NCBI GenBank assembly: GCA_963995525.1
Contig: OZ023205.1
Location: 44,208,162-44,272,161 of the forward strand
Direction: 5' to 3'
Source of the DNA: Escarpia spicata
Taxonomy: Eukaryota; Annelida; Polychaeta; Sabellida; Siboglinidae
DNA length: 64,000 nt
The notes below the pieces were generated by a model, which did no database searches, was not told where the DNA came from, and saw only the letters and a program-made list of their open reading frames with translations. A program made the translations under genes and the position numbers. Below are positions 54,232 through 64,000 of the stretch, in pieces. Position 1 is the stretch's first letter. Each line of letters opens with the position of its first letter.

Positions 54232-54421
54232 TCATTCACAAAAAGTGACAGGCCATCAATCACGTTTTTTATAACTAGGATCCCGATTCCACTCAGGTTA
54301 CCAAAAAGCCTTTGATCTTTTTTTTATAAGTAGGATCCCGATTTTGAAATCGACGTTTTTTATGCACGTAGTTAGATACAAAAGGGGCGTGGTTTGGGGC
54401 GTGTGTATCCTCCTTACTACT
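54232..54421 (-). repeat. Polinton right terminal inverted repeat (190 bp)
   Basis: Reverse complement of 38,180-38,369; ends ...CCTTACTACT. Confidence 0.97.
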
Positions 54422-54427
54422 CCCGTT
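54422..54427. repeat. Target site duplication, right (CCCGTT)
   Basis: Exact copy of the left 6-bp flank. Confidence 0.95.
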
Positions 54428-55484
54428 TTACCAAGAACGATGAGTATTCTAGAATAGTGTCCATGTGTGACATGAAGCTCTGTTGTAAGTTTAAGGATAC
54501 GACTAGTACATTTGATGTAAGATAAGAGTAAGGTGTCTTGGCAGGATAGGAGTCACGTGTGTATGTAGCATTCGAGTCTTATCGCCGCAAATGTTGAATA
54601 CTGTAAGGATGCTCAGGGTATTTATATAGGACGCGAGTACGGCTTTTATACGTACGATACGAGTTCTTTATAGAACAGATGGTGGGTATGAGGTTATGAA
54701 CTGTATTTACATATAAAATTCGAGTCATTTACTTTTGTAAACAAAAACAACATGGACAGATACAGTCAAGATACATCTGTATATCTCAGAAGAACAAGGG
54801 TTATCAGTCGAGAGTGGGCGACAATAGATAGTTTCAACTATGAGTTCCAAGTATCTTACGTAACGCAACATTTAAGATGTATCATATAAGTTTAACATGT
54901 TTCATACGTAGCCGTAATTTAGTTTCAGCTATACGTTTGAAGCAATGATAAATTGCCTTTCTTGGCCTTAAAACTTGTCATGACTGGACAATTTTGAAGG
55001 AACGGGGACGTTGACTAGTTCCTTACAATTATTGTATAATTACTACTATTCCCCTGTCCTGTTAAGCTAAAACTGTTCTTTGACATCTAGATTATATCTC
55101 CGGTAAAACGAAAGCACTTATTTTGGAAATAACGTATAAAACCGATATGTAGTTTATTCATTAATGGATGCCATTCTATCCGTACTTACGTATCTCGCCG
55201 TGACATTTGTGGAGAACACGTGACATAAGTTACGGAACTAATGATAATTATGTAGAACGAAAAACGTATAGTTTAAACTGCATAATGGCAGAGGACCGCA
55301 ACAAATGGATACGATTCGTTGAGTGTGCAGAATAGACTAAGTGATATGATTTTCAACTCCGCAAGAGATCAAGGGGTGAAGTTAAAAATATTAATAGGAT
55401 ATGAATTTTCCGTCGGAACGTTTTGAGACCAGACAGTCTCAAGGTGGAACCGACAAAGGCGTGTAAGTAGGATACGAGTCTTAC
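54428..55484 (-). other. Host intron sequence right of the Polinton
   Basis: AT-rich, no gene or repeat recognised. Together with 38,072-38,179 it would form a roughly 1.2-kb intron without the insertion. Confidence 0.7.
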
Positions 55485-55773
55485 CATCGCACGTGTTCGA
55501 GACGAGGGCATTTTTGAGACCAGGCAAGTCTTTCCAGCTCTTCGCGTGGTGCAGGTTGGCGCTACTAGGCAAACTCGCCATTCCGTTCAGCTCCAACATA
55601 TTCAACATGTCACCGATCGACAAGACGACGATGTGAACGCCCTTCGTGCGAGCATCAATGGCGTACGGGATCGTGTTTTCAGGGATGATGTTTGAGTTCC
55701 CATCAGTGAGGATGATGGCGATGTTCGGCGCGTCATCACGATCCCCATTGCCCGCCGTGAACATGTTGTCCTT
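55485..55773 (-). CDS. Host VWA-2, second exon
   Basis: 289 nt, phase 0 to 1, acceptor 'tttcggtcgcag', donor GTAAGA. Encodes the second half of a VWA domain: MFTAGNGDRDDAPNIAIILTDGNSN with the MIDAS Asp, then VHIVVLSIGDM, LELNGMASLPSS and a closing SNTCD. It joins 56,551 upstream; the two exons total 567 nt. Confidence 0.9.
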
Positions 55774-56550
55774 CTGCGACCGAAACAAAAGCGAATGTGT
55801 ATATTAATACGCTAACTTTGAAGCATTGTAACTGAATCTCATCCCAGGCCTCGAGGTCCAGTTGTCGCTTCCTTTGACTATTTGCCTCTGATCTACCAGT
55901 TGGTGGTGCATATAAAGATATAACGATAGTTATTTTGAGTTATTTATGTACGTGTTTAGATAATGCTATGCTTTCTAGAGGGGCATTCGTCGACTTGGGA
56001 CATGAGAGTGGTTCTGCAGAGTGTGTCACCGCGGCTGTCTTCCGTTCTAATCACTAGCATTGAGCCCCACGTATGTACTGAACAACATCATGCAATCGGT
56101 AAATCAACTAATGAAACAGAAAAGCGGCCATGCACATGACTGACGCAATGTGATCTCATTTGAGAGGCTGTGCAAACATACATATGTGCTAGTCTGGCAT
56201 ATATCTGTGTACATATATGTACATACATGTATAGTGTGGAAATGTGTTCAGTCATTCGCATTATTAACATTTGTTTCAATCTTTAAAAGAAAAGTTGGCA
56301 TTTGCCGCGATGATCTGAAATAACTGACACTGCTATCTTTATGCGAGCACTGGCCGTTACTGAGGGTGTGTGCTGGTCGTCTAGACTGTTATATCTAGCC
56401 GATTTGCGGAGTAAAGGGGGAGATTTATATAATCAGTTTACAAGTCGTGGTTTAATAAAAACACTGTGCTAGAATGGCCGTTTTCAAGGGGTGACCATTT
56501 TCGAGAGGTGGCCGCTTTGAGAATTTGTATTGCTTCCTGTAATAACCCAC
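55774..56550 (-). other. Host intron within VWA-2
   Basis: Contains short ATGTACATAT-type repeats near 56,180-56,240. No gene seen. Confidence 0.6.
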
Positions 56551-56828
56551 CATGAGCCCCAGTGCAGAGGCTGTACCCGTCCGTCCTCCGATGAACTTGA
56601 TCTGTCTTATGGCCGTCATGACGTCCTGGTTCGAGCTATACGAGTTGAGTTGGAACTGCACGCTCGCCGTGTCACTGAATGAGACGGCGCCGACTCGAGT
56701 TTTGTCACGTGACACTTCCAACTCGTCTACGATTTCGGTGACGAAGCCGAGCAACTTGGAGAAGCGTTCTCTGCGGATACTGCCCGACGCGTCGATCACA
56801 AACACGATGTCCACCTTGCCGCTGCAAT
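56551..56828 (-). CDS. Host VWA-2, first exon
   Basis: 278 nt, phase 1 to 0, acceptor 'atgctccgcag', donor GTGGGT. Encodes VDIVFVIDASGSI (MIDAS DxSxS), RFSKLLGFVTEIVDEL, DKTRVGAVSFSD, FQLNSYSSNQDVM and FIGGRTGTASALGLM, ending where other VWA genes often split. The frame continues past the donor but soon leaves the family pattern. Confidence 0.9.
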
Positions 56829-58508
56829 CTGCGGAGCATTGTTAGGCGATCAGCTGCAGCTGTTAGTTGCTATGTTAAAGGTACAAAGGTCGTTCCTCAT
56901 TTAACAACATTTACTTATATATTGTTCTTAGCACTATCATTAATATGTTGAAGTTGTGCTGCCAGATAAATTGTGTTTAATAAGCCAGAAATAACAATGT
57001 TCGCAGTTTGAAAGTTGCACCTGGGAAATGTTAAAAATAACGCAACATTGGAATAATTAAAGGTCGTTATTGCCTGTAAGTGTCACTTATTGCAGAGGCA
57101 CAGCCCCCTACACGCACATCTTTGACGTTCCTGCTTTTCCCCACACCAAACGACAAGTCGGGCGAAGTGCACCTAATCCAGTGGACTTCTTGCTAATAGT
57201 TAAACCGCTGGCTGAGACCAGGTAACAGAACAGATAATCACCCCTTAATAAAATAGTAATAATAATGATATTTTGAAATGTCAAAACTTTAAAGTCCATT
57301 ATTGTGCTTTGATGTTAATGTAATGTTACATGTCCTCCGCCAGTATGCCTATTGCGGGGCAAACTTAGATATCCAATAAGGCTGTGACGACATGTGGCGA
57401 ATGCATTCAAAACAACAGAACATTTTCCGCTTCGAGCTTCGGGTTACGCCTCCAGGTACAGATGCCCTTTGATGGTTGGTCTGGCGTATAAAATAGTTAG
57501 GTTCCGGGTTAGGGTTAGGTTGAAGATTTTGGTTAGGGTTAGGTAGAATGTACTTTTGACAAGATTGTCATCAGGTGTTTACAATCGTTTTCAATTTGTA
57601 TGCCACGTCAGTATACTATACCTATACCTATATATATTTGTATGCCTAGTCAGTATACTATACCTATACACGTCTATTTGTATGCCTAGTCAGTATACTA
57701 TACCTATACACGTCTATGTGTATGCCACGTCAGTATACTATACCTATACACGTCTATTTGTATGCCACGTCAGTATACTATACCTATACCTATATCTATT
57801 TGTATGCCTAGTCAGTATAATATACCTATACACGCCGTATGCAATTGTATATTATTCGCCACGTTCTTCGTAAATAACAATGTGTATTAGAACCACCACA
57901 AGAAGTAAATGCCACTAAATGCGCACGATACCCCGTGGTGTCAGACCACAATTATACACCATTAAATGCACATAATTACACTTCCGAATGCAATCCATGG
58001 CATTTTTGCTGATTTCATTGTTCAATAAATAATTGTGAGTTACCATTAAATGAAAAACGTGGCTAGTATCGCGTTGACATGAACTCCAGGTGGTGCTGTG
58101 GAAGCCATAAAAATGTGGCATGAATCGCGGTGACATGAACTCTAGGCGGTGGTCTGACAAAATTTGCGTTTTTCGGTGTTGCTAGAAAAGTATTACCCAG
58201 TGAGGCGCTGACATTAGTTTCATTCACAGGTGCGATAAGTGAGCACGACTTGATGTGTGGAAATGAGCTTTAGTTGATATTGCGTGAAATCAGTTATGGT
58301 AAATGTCGCAACCACATTACGTATTCCAAGAAGTGACCATTATTTAATGCTGTATGAAAACAAGTTTTAGTTAAGAGAGTTATTAAACGAAACTTAGACA
58401 TAGTCTTCGTAATATGAAGAAGACCGCTTTGAAATGATGCTGATGCTGATGACCGTGTTATGATCGTTGTGAACGTGACCACTGAGCACACATGAACAGG
58501 GATCTTAC
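56829..58508 (-). other. Host intron between VWA-3 and VWA-2
   Basis: Holds a (TTAGGG)-like patch at about 57,505-57,546 and a 40-bp minisatellite at 57,595-57,835. An imperfect duplication of 'gacatgaactc(c/t)aggtggtg' occurs near 58,075 and 58,130. No gene seen. Confidence 0.6.
57595..57835. repeat. 40-bp minisatellite, 6 copies
   Basis: The unit begins TTTGTATGCC(T/A)(A/C)GTCAGTAT and continues 'actatacctatacacgtcta'. Six tandem copies with two alternating variants (cctagtc/ccacgtc). Confidence 0.95.
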
Positions 58509-58680
58509 TGTTGCAGATCATGTCGACCACGTTCTGTCTGATCGACGGGAGGTCGTCAAACCTTCGCACGTCGATCTTGTTGTTGTTCTTCTGCGGAAAG
58601 CTTGCCATTTGAGTGAGCTCCAGCTGGTCCGTCCAGCCTCCCACACCGACGACGATGATATGGGCTCCAGCGAGCTTCAG
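58509..58680 (-). CDS. Host VWA-3, third exon
   Basis: 172 nt, phase 0 to 1, acceptor 'ttggtatcaacag', donor GTAAGA. Encodes LKLAGAHIIVVGVGGWTDQ, LELTQMASFPQ, FDDLPSIRQNVVDMICN, the last strand and helix of a VWA domain. Confidence 0.9.
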
Positions 58681-58740
58681 CTGTTGATACCAAGATGGAC
58701 AAGGAATGTACAACATGAGCCGGATGTTACTAACTTTGAC

Positions 58741-59000
<260 letters not shown>

Positions 59001-59091
59001 CTGGGTACTGTTCTACGTCACACGTGTGCGATGCACTAACACACACGTTTAATACCAACAGTATTAAACGATTAATAAAAATTCGGTTATA

Positions 59092-59609
59092 ATTACACAC
59101 GTGTGCAATATGTGTAGTGTAATACAGCGGCGTAGTTAAAGGCTCACAATGACACACTTTGAATTATTACACACGTGTGCAATATGTGTAGCGTAATACA
59201 GCGGCATAGTTAAAGGCTCACAATTACACACTTTGAATTATTACACACGTGTGCAGTATGTGTAGCGTAATACAGCGGCGTAGTTATAGGTTCACAATGA
59301 CACACTTTGAATTATTACACACGTGTGCAATATGTGTAGCGTAATACAGCGGCATAGTTATAGGCTCACAATGACACACTTTGAATTATTACACACGTGT
59401 GCAATATGTGTAGCGTAATACAGCGGCATAGTTATAGGCTCACAATGACACACTTTGAATTATTACACACGTGTGCAATATGTGTAGCGTAATACAGCGG
59501 CGTAGTTATAGGCTCACAATGACACACTTTGAATTATTACACACGTGTGCAATATGTGTAGCTTAATACAGCGGCGTAGTTATAGGCTCGCAATGACACA
59601 CTTTGAATT
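59092..59609. repeat. 74-bp tandem repeat, exactly 7 copies
   Basis: 518 bp = 7 x 74. Each unit starts ATTACACACGTGTGCAATAT, with a palindromic ACACGTGT core, and ends 'cacactttgaatt'. Differences are few (gcgtag/gcatag; taaagg/tatagg). Confidence 0.95.
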
Positions 59610-59747
59610 GTGAACTATTACCTTACAACCGATTCCCAATGTTATTCCGCCACCTACTCGTACAATAACTGCCGCATGCAATTTGCAAAGATTTAATCTG
59701 ATATACATTTCCCACACGTCAACATTTCATGTATCATGCATTCTTAC

Positions 59748-59949
59748 CTTGTATGCTTCATTTTGAGTGTTTTTCTTGTTGTTTGAACCTCCGTCGGTGA
59801 TCACAAAGACAATGTTTGGTACATCGGCGCGATCACCGTTACCTGAGTTGAGCATGTTGTTCCGTACGTAGCTGAGCGCCGCAGCCGTGTTTGTGGTACC
59901 CCGGGTGTATGGCAATGTCTCCACGGCAGACATCGCATCAACTCGCGAC
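59748..59949 (-). CDS. Host VWA-3, second exon
   Basis: 202 nt, phase 2 to 0, acceptor 'tcgtgttctcag', donor GTAAGA. Encodes SRVDAMSAVETLPYTRGTTN, TAAALSYVRNNML, NGDRADVPNIVFVITDGGSN (MIDAS Asp) and ends NEAYK. Confidence 0.9.
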
Positions 59950-60605
59950 CTGAGAACACGAACGACACAACTATGTAGACACATCGGAGAACTGCGAAAA
60001 ACACTGATTATGGAAGTATAACTTAAATGTAAGGGCAACATCGTTACTCACATCGCGATAATCTGGTTTTGTTGAAATCACTTAACATTGGTCCATTCCC
60101 AGGCATAAATGGGGATAGTTTCATTGACATTCTTATGAACTTAGCAGCCCGATTTGTTCTCTTTAAAGTTGATTTCGCTCCCCTACGTACAGTGAAAACC
60201 ATTAAGTGATGGACGCGCCACGTGGACACTTTCGCCGACATGTCGCGAAAGTAGTGTCCTCGGTGAAACGGCGAAAACTTTCTGCATTTTCAAAAACAAA
60301 TGCATCTTATATTTCAGAAATATTTCTCTTCAATTGTTTTTTTTTGTATGTGCAGTTAGTGGAGCCATGTACTGCTCATTCCAGTAACAACTCGACTTCA
60401 CGGAGAAACCTTCAACTACGCTATAGATACTGTGTTAAGCGTATACTTTTATACATATCCACCACTGTATATAACAACCTACTAATGTAAACAGCTGAGC
60501 GAACTGTAGCAATATGGAGTGTACGAAATTGCACACCCTTCGACACAGCAGCGAGTGTATTCGAACCTCTGTCTTCTGAATTGAGAGTTCGTTATTGCCT
60601 TGTGA

Positions 60606-61242
<637 letters not shown>

Positions 61243-61396
61243 GAGCGCATTTTTACTTGAATCACTTTAATGTATTCCGAAAACAGGTGGGTCCAAGACT
61301 GTCGCGCTGCCATTGCCATACAACAGTACGATCGACACCATGTGACACATCTTAAATAGCGCCTGTGGATAGTGGACATTGTAGAGTTCTGCGTAC

Positions 61397-61589
61397 CTGT
61401 ATTTGTTTAGGTGAAACTGGAGGTCAGCGCTGTTAGAGAATGGAAGAACACCGACGCGGGCTCTGTCATTCTCCAAATCGAGATCTTGGATGATACTTGC
61501 AACAAACGACTTCATCTTCCTGAAGTTCTCCTCCTGTATGCTCCCGGAGGCATCGAGCACGAAGACGACGTCGTTATTTGCCTCGCAAT
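61397..61589 (-). CDS. Host VWA-3, first exon
   Basis: 193 nt, phase 1 to 2, acceptor 'aaacatttccag', donor GTACGC. Encodes CEANNDVVFVLDASGSI (MIDAS DxSxS), NFRKMKSFVASIIQDLDL, RARVGVLPFSN and LQFHLNKY. The three exons of VWA-3 total 193+202+172 = 567 nt, equal to VWA-2. Confidence 0.9.
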
Positions 61590-61915
61590 CTGGAAATGTT
61601 TGAACATTTATAATGGGGGTGTAATGCGACTATTAAGCAATATCAAACCAACAACGATTGTCTTACGCTGACAAGTACAACGTATACTCAAACGATATTA
61701 TAATGAGGTCTATACATTAATGTTGACAACATTTAATATTGCGATTATTGCAAGAGCGTTATTTAGTATATGCTTTATATGTATATGTGTTGTTTGATTA
61801 CGTGCTTGTATGAGCATTTGAATGTTTGTGGGTGCGAACTTGTGTGCGTGGTTGTATGTTGCACAGTTCTTCTTAAGCAATTGATGAAATCGTGTGCGTC
61901 AGTATTTCTGTACGC

Positions 61916-61946
61916 ACGCACACACAGACACCTACACACGCACACA

Positions 61947-61978
<32 letters not shown>

Positions 61979-62000
61979 CACACGCACGCATACACACAGG
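61916..62000. repeat. (CACG)n/(CA)n simple repeat
   Basis: GCACGCACGCAC units in the intron before VWA-3. Confidence 0.9.
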
Positions 62001-62034
62001 CACGCAACGAAACACATTTTAGACAGACTCTCAC

Positions 62035-62270
62035 CTGGATTTGGTACGGTGGGTGGCTGGGGCTTAATCGTAACACAAGACTGTTCGATGATGCTATTCA
62101 CTCTCTCTTGAAGATGTTTGAAGTCTGTGACGAAGAAGTAGTAATCCTCGTTTCCGACGACCATTTTCAGTTCTGTCTCGTTCACAAATCTGGTCACCCC
62201 GATACCAATTACTTATTATGGGTATGCCCCTGTCCTTGATCATCCTCGCCTCGTCTAGCAGCTTGTCTTT
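62035..62270 (-). CDS. Host VWA-4, last exon, with a 1-nt frameshift
   Basis: 236 nt from acceptor 'tttcgatgatag' to donor GTGAGA (phase 1 end). It encodes KLLDEARMIKDRGIPIIS, then in the next frame VTRFVNETELKMVVGNEDYY, FKHLQERVNSIIEQSC and a Pro-rich linker TIKPQPPTVPNPG. One extra base at about 62,208-62,213 breaks the frame; without it the exon would be 235 nt, the phase-0-to-1 length expected. Its partner first-half exon is not in the window. Either an assembly error or a real lesion. Confidence 0.8.
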
Positions 62271-62349
62271 CTATCATCGAAAGAACACAAACTTATTCCT
62301 CTAGTTGGAAGGATTGCTTATACATATGCATATTATATGTATATATATA

Positions 62350-63655
62350 TATATATATGAACATTGATGGGAAAGATCTGAGAGTTGTGAGAAATCTATA
62401 CTGGGAACAAACAGCAGCAACGCGATTAGAAAATGACATCAGTAAATTCCAAGAAATAGACCGTGGCGTAAAACAAGGTGTGTCCTATCCCCCGATCCCT
62501 TTTAATTATACAGTGAGACCTTCTTACGTACATTAGAAGATATGCCCGGTATTCAAGTATGGGGACACAACGCGAATCATTTACGATATGCAGGTGACAC
62601 GGTACTGATTGCTGAAAATGAAATACCTCAACAACTGATGTTAGATACAGTAATCAGACAAAGTGGGAAAGGTCCATCCATAAACAAAAGGAGACATCAT
62701 GGTTATTTCAAAGATAACTTACACTCTAACATGCGATGTAGTAGCATAAGGCACTGTTTTGAAGCAAATCCCAAATGTTAACCATCTGTGATCTCTTATA
62801 ACATATGAAGCAACAATGAGATCAAGAGACGAATTATTCAGGCCAAAGCAGCTTTTCACAACATGAAAAACATTTTACCCAAAAAAATCACCTGAAGTGG
62901 GAAAACGTGTATTACAATGGTACGTAGAGCCCATATTATTGTAAGGGTGCGAATCCTGGACAACACCAAAAGTACACACAAAACCATAAAAGACACTTAA
63001 AATGTGGTTCTTAAGAAGAATGCTGCGAGTACCGTAGACTGAAAGAAAAACACTGAAGTCATCCTTAGGACAGCCAAATCAAAAAAGAAAGATCATTAAC
63101 AAAACTAGAACACAACAAGCACGATTTATAGGACATATAATGAGAAAGAGAAAGTTAGAACACATAGTAAACGTAAATTATTTTATATCAAATGTTTTAC
63201 TAAATTATTTATTATTATTAATCATACAGATATATATTATTTATTAGTATTATTTTATATAGTTATTGTGCTACATTGATTATTATTAATATTATTTAAT
63301 TTTGATGAATAACTGCTATTTATTTACTTCTTTATTTAGAAATTCTACATTATTCAATATGTATGTATTTATTTATTTTATTCTTTACCACTAATATTTA
63401 TTTTAAATTAATATACATATACATATTTATTGCAATTCTACCATTTTTATGTATTTTAATATGTTGTGAATCGCCACGAACAATACTGGATGTGGCGCTA
63501 CACCAAATAAAATATATTATTATTAGTAGTAGTAGTAACAACAGGAAGGATTGAAGGAACAATTCCAGAGGACGCCAGAGGATAACAATAATAGACAGTC
63601 TGTCAACATGGTGTGGAAGGAGCGCATCAGAAGAATTTAACAAGATTGCCGGCCA
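62350..63655 (+). pseudogene. RTE-like LINE RT fragment, interrupted
   Basis: Pieces across frames: MNIDGKDLRVVRNLYWEQTA, LENDISKFQEIDRGVKQGV, MPGIQVWGHNANHLRYAGDT (the YADD position reads YAGD), FLRRMLRVP-like RRMLRVP and ARFIGHIMRKRKLEHIV, resuming GRIEGTIPEDARG-like after an insertion. Family assignment (RTE) is from the pattern of these blocks. Dead. Confidence 0.7.
63176..63535 (+). mobile_element. L2-like LINE 3' end nested in the RTE-like fragment
   Basis: AT-rich stretch ending 'tggatgtggcgctacaccaaa' then 'taaaatatattattatta' and (AGT)n. The GGCGCTA...AATAAA...(ATT)n ending is like L2 3' tails. It splits the RTE-like coding sequence between 'HIV' and the following GRIEGT block. Confidence 0.5.
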
Positions 63656-64000
63656 GAGCCACAAGCTCCAGACGGCATGCGGACAAGTAAGCCTTTGGCT
63701 TATCGAGACTTCTACAATTTCACACCTACGTATTTTTGAACACCTTCACACTAACCAGATAATTAGTTCCAGTCTTTTATTGTCGTCTGAGAAAATTTGT
63801 ATTTTCTTACATCTAACCTACACCTTTCTTTGACTAATGCTGCGTTTTGCCCTCTGGTTCTACTGGCTTCTTTAAGTTAGAAGGTAATATTTCTATCAGT
63901 TTCTTCACAACCATTCAATATTTAAAACACTTATATTTGGTCTCCTTTTAGACTCCTAGTCTCTACTGTTATACTGCATATTTTAGCATTTATTGCTGTA
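63640..64000 (-). pseudogene. CR1-like LINE 3' end running off the window
   Basis: 'aagattgcc' and 'ttggcttatcgagacttcta' followed by the same C-terminal region as at 18,880-19,290 (RTE-like border, then minus-strand CR1 with several stops). Truncated by the window end. Confidence 0.75.

Larger units (their letters stand above)
38180..54421 (+). mobile_element. Maverick/Polinton, complete, 16,242 bp, in a host intron
   Basis: Flanked by a perfect 6-bp duplication and 190-bp terminal inverted repeats beginning AGTAGTAAGGAGG. The core gene set is complete: ATPase, integrase, minor and major capsid proteins, protease and protein-primed PolB. Plus-strand structural genes are packed 2-40 bp apart or overlap; PolB converges on them. 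Extra cargo lies at both ends. The structural and PolB part is GC- and CpG-rich compared with the AT-rich host, consistent with a young, foreign-type element. Near-identical TIRs and mostly open frames point to recent insertion, though three genes have frame breaks. Confidence 0.98.

Overview
This window looks like a repeat-rich metazoan (probably marine invertebrate) genome. Host coding is sparse and split into small phase-compatible exons with GT/AG junctions. LINEs of several clades, microsatellites and minisatellites fill the rest, and one assembly gap (200 Ns) lies at 2019-2218. I cannot name the species.

Layout. 1-18,900: non-coding host DNA, simple repeats, one unassigned phase 1-1 exon, and decayed mobile-element pieces (CR1 and L2/CR1-like LINEs, a Crypton/DIRS-type tyrosine recombinase, a pogo/Tigger-type transposase, a PIN-like plus Cys-rich ORF). 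19,278-36,443: a giant inverted repeat (arms about 7.8 and 8.9 kb, spacer about 430 bp). Each arm carries the same two dead LINEs and a 22-bp minisatellite sitting inside a CR1 reverse-transcriptase reading frame: 76 units in the left arm, 25 in the right. 36,800-62,270: a minus-strand host gene with at least three and a half von Willebrand A domains and one calcium-binding-type EGF domain; all eight exons have compatible phases. 62,350-64,000: RTE-like, L2-like and CR1 remnants.

The main find is a structurally complete Maverick/Polinton at 38,180-54,421 (16,242 bp). It has 190-bp terminal inverted repeats and a perfect 6-bp target duplication (CCCGTT), and it lies in an intron of the VWA/EGF gene between the VWA-2 and EGF exons. 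It encodes the expected virus-like core: packaging ATPase, chromodomain integrase, penton-like minor capsid protein, basic core-like protein, double-jelly-roll major capsid protein, adenain-like protease and, on the opposite strand, protein-primed PolB. It also has conserved small membrane and basic proteins.

The accessory cargo is unusual. The left end has a NADAR/YbiA-family gene. The right end has an RPA70 DBD-C-like single-strand-binding OB-fold protein with a zinc ribbon, a two-exon (spliced) gene of unknown function, a Cys/His-cluster protein and several acceptor-led exon-like blocks. The subterminal DNA carries CTCF-like motifs in mirror orientation, and the right-end promoters carry NRF1-like GCGCATGCG palindromes. 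Three Polinton genes (ATPase, integrase, RPA-like) are each broken by an apparent -1 shift at a homopolymer. The integrase shift falls on a canonical A AAA AAC slippery heptamer; the others look more like homopolymer undercalls or decay. Packaging, capsid, maturation, integration and replication functions are therefore all represented, whether or not the copy is active.
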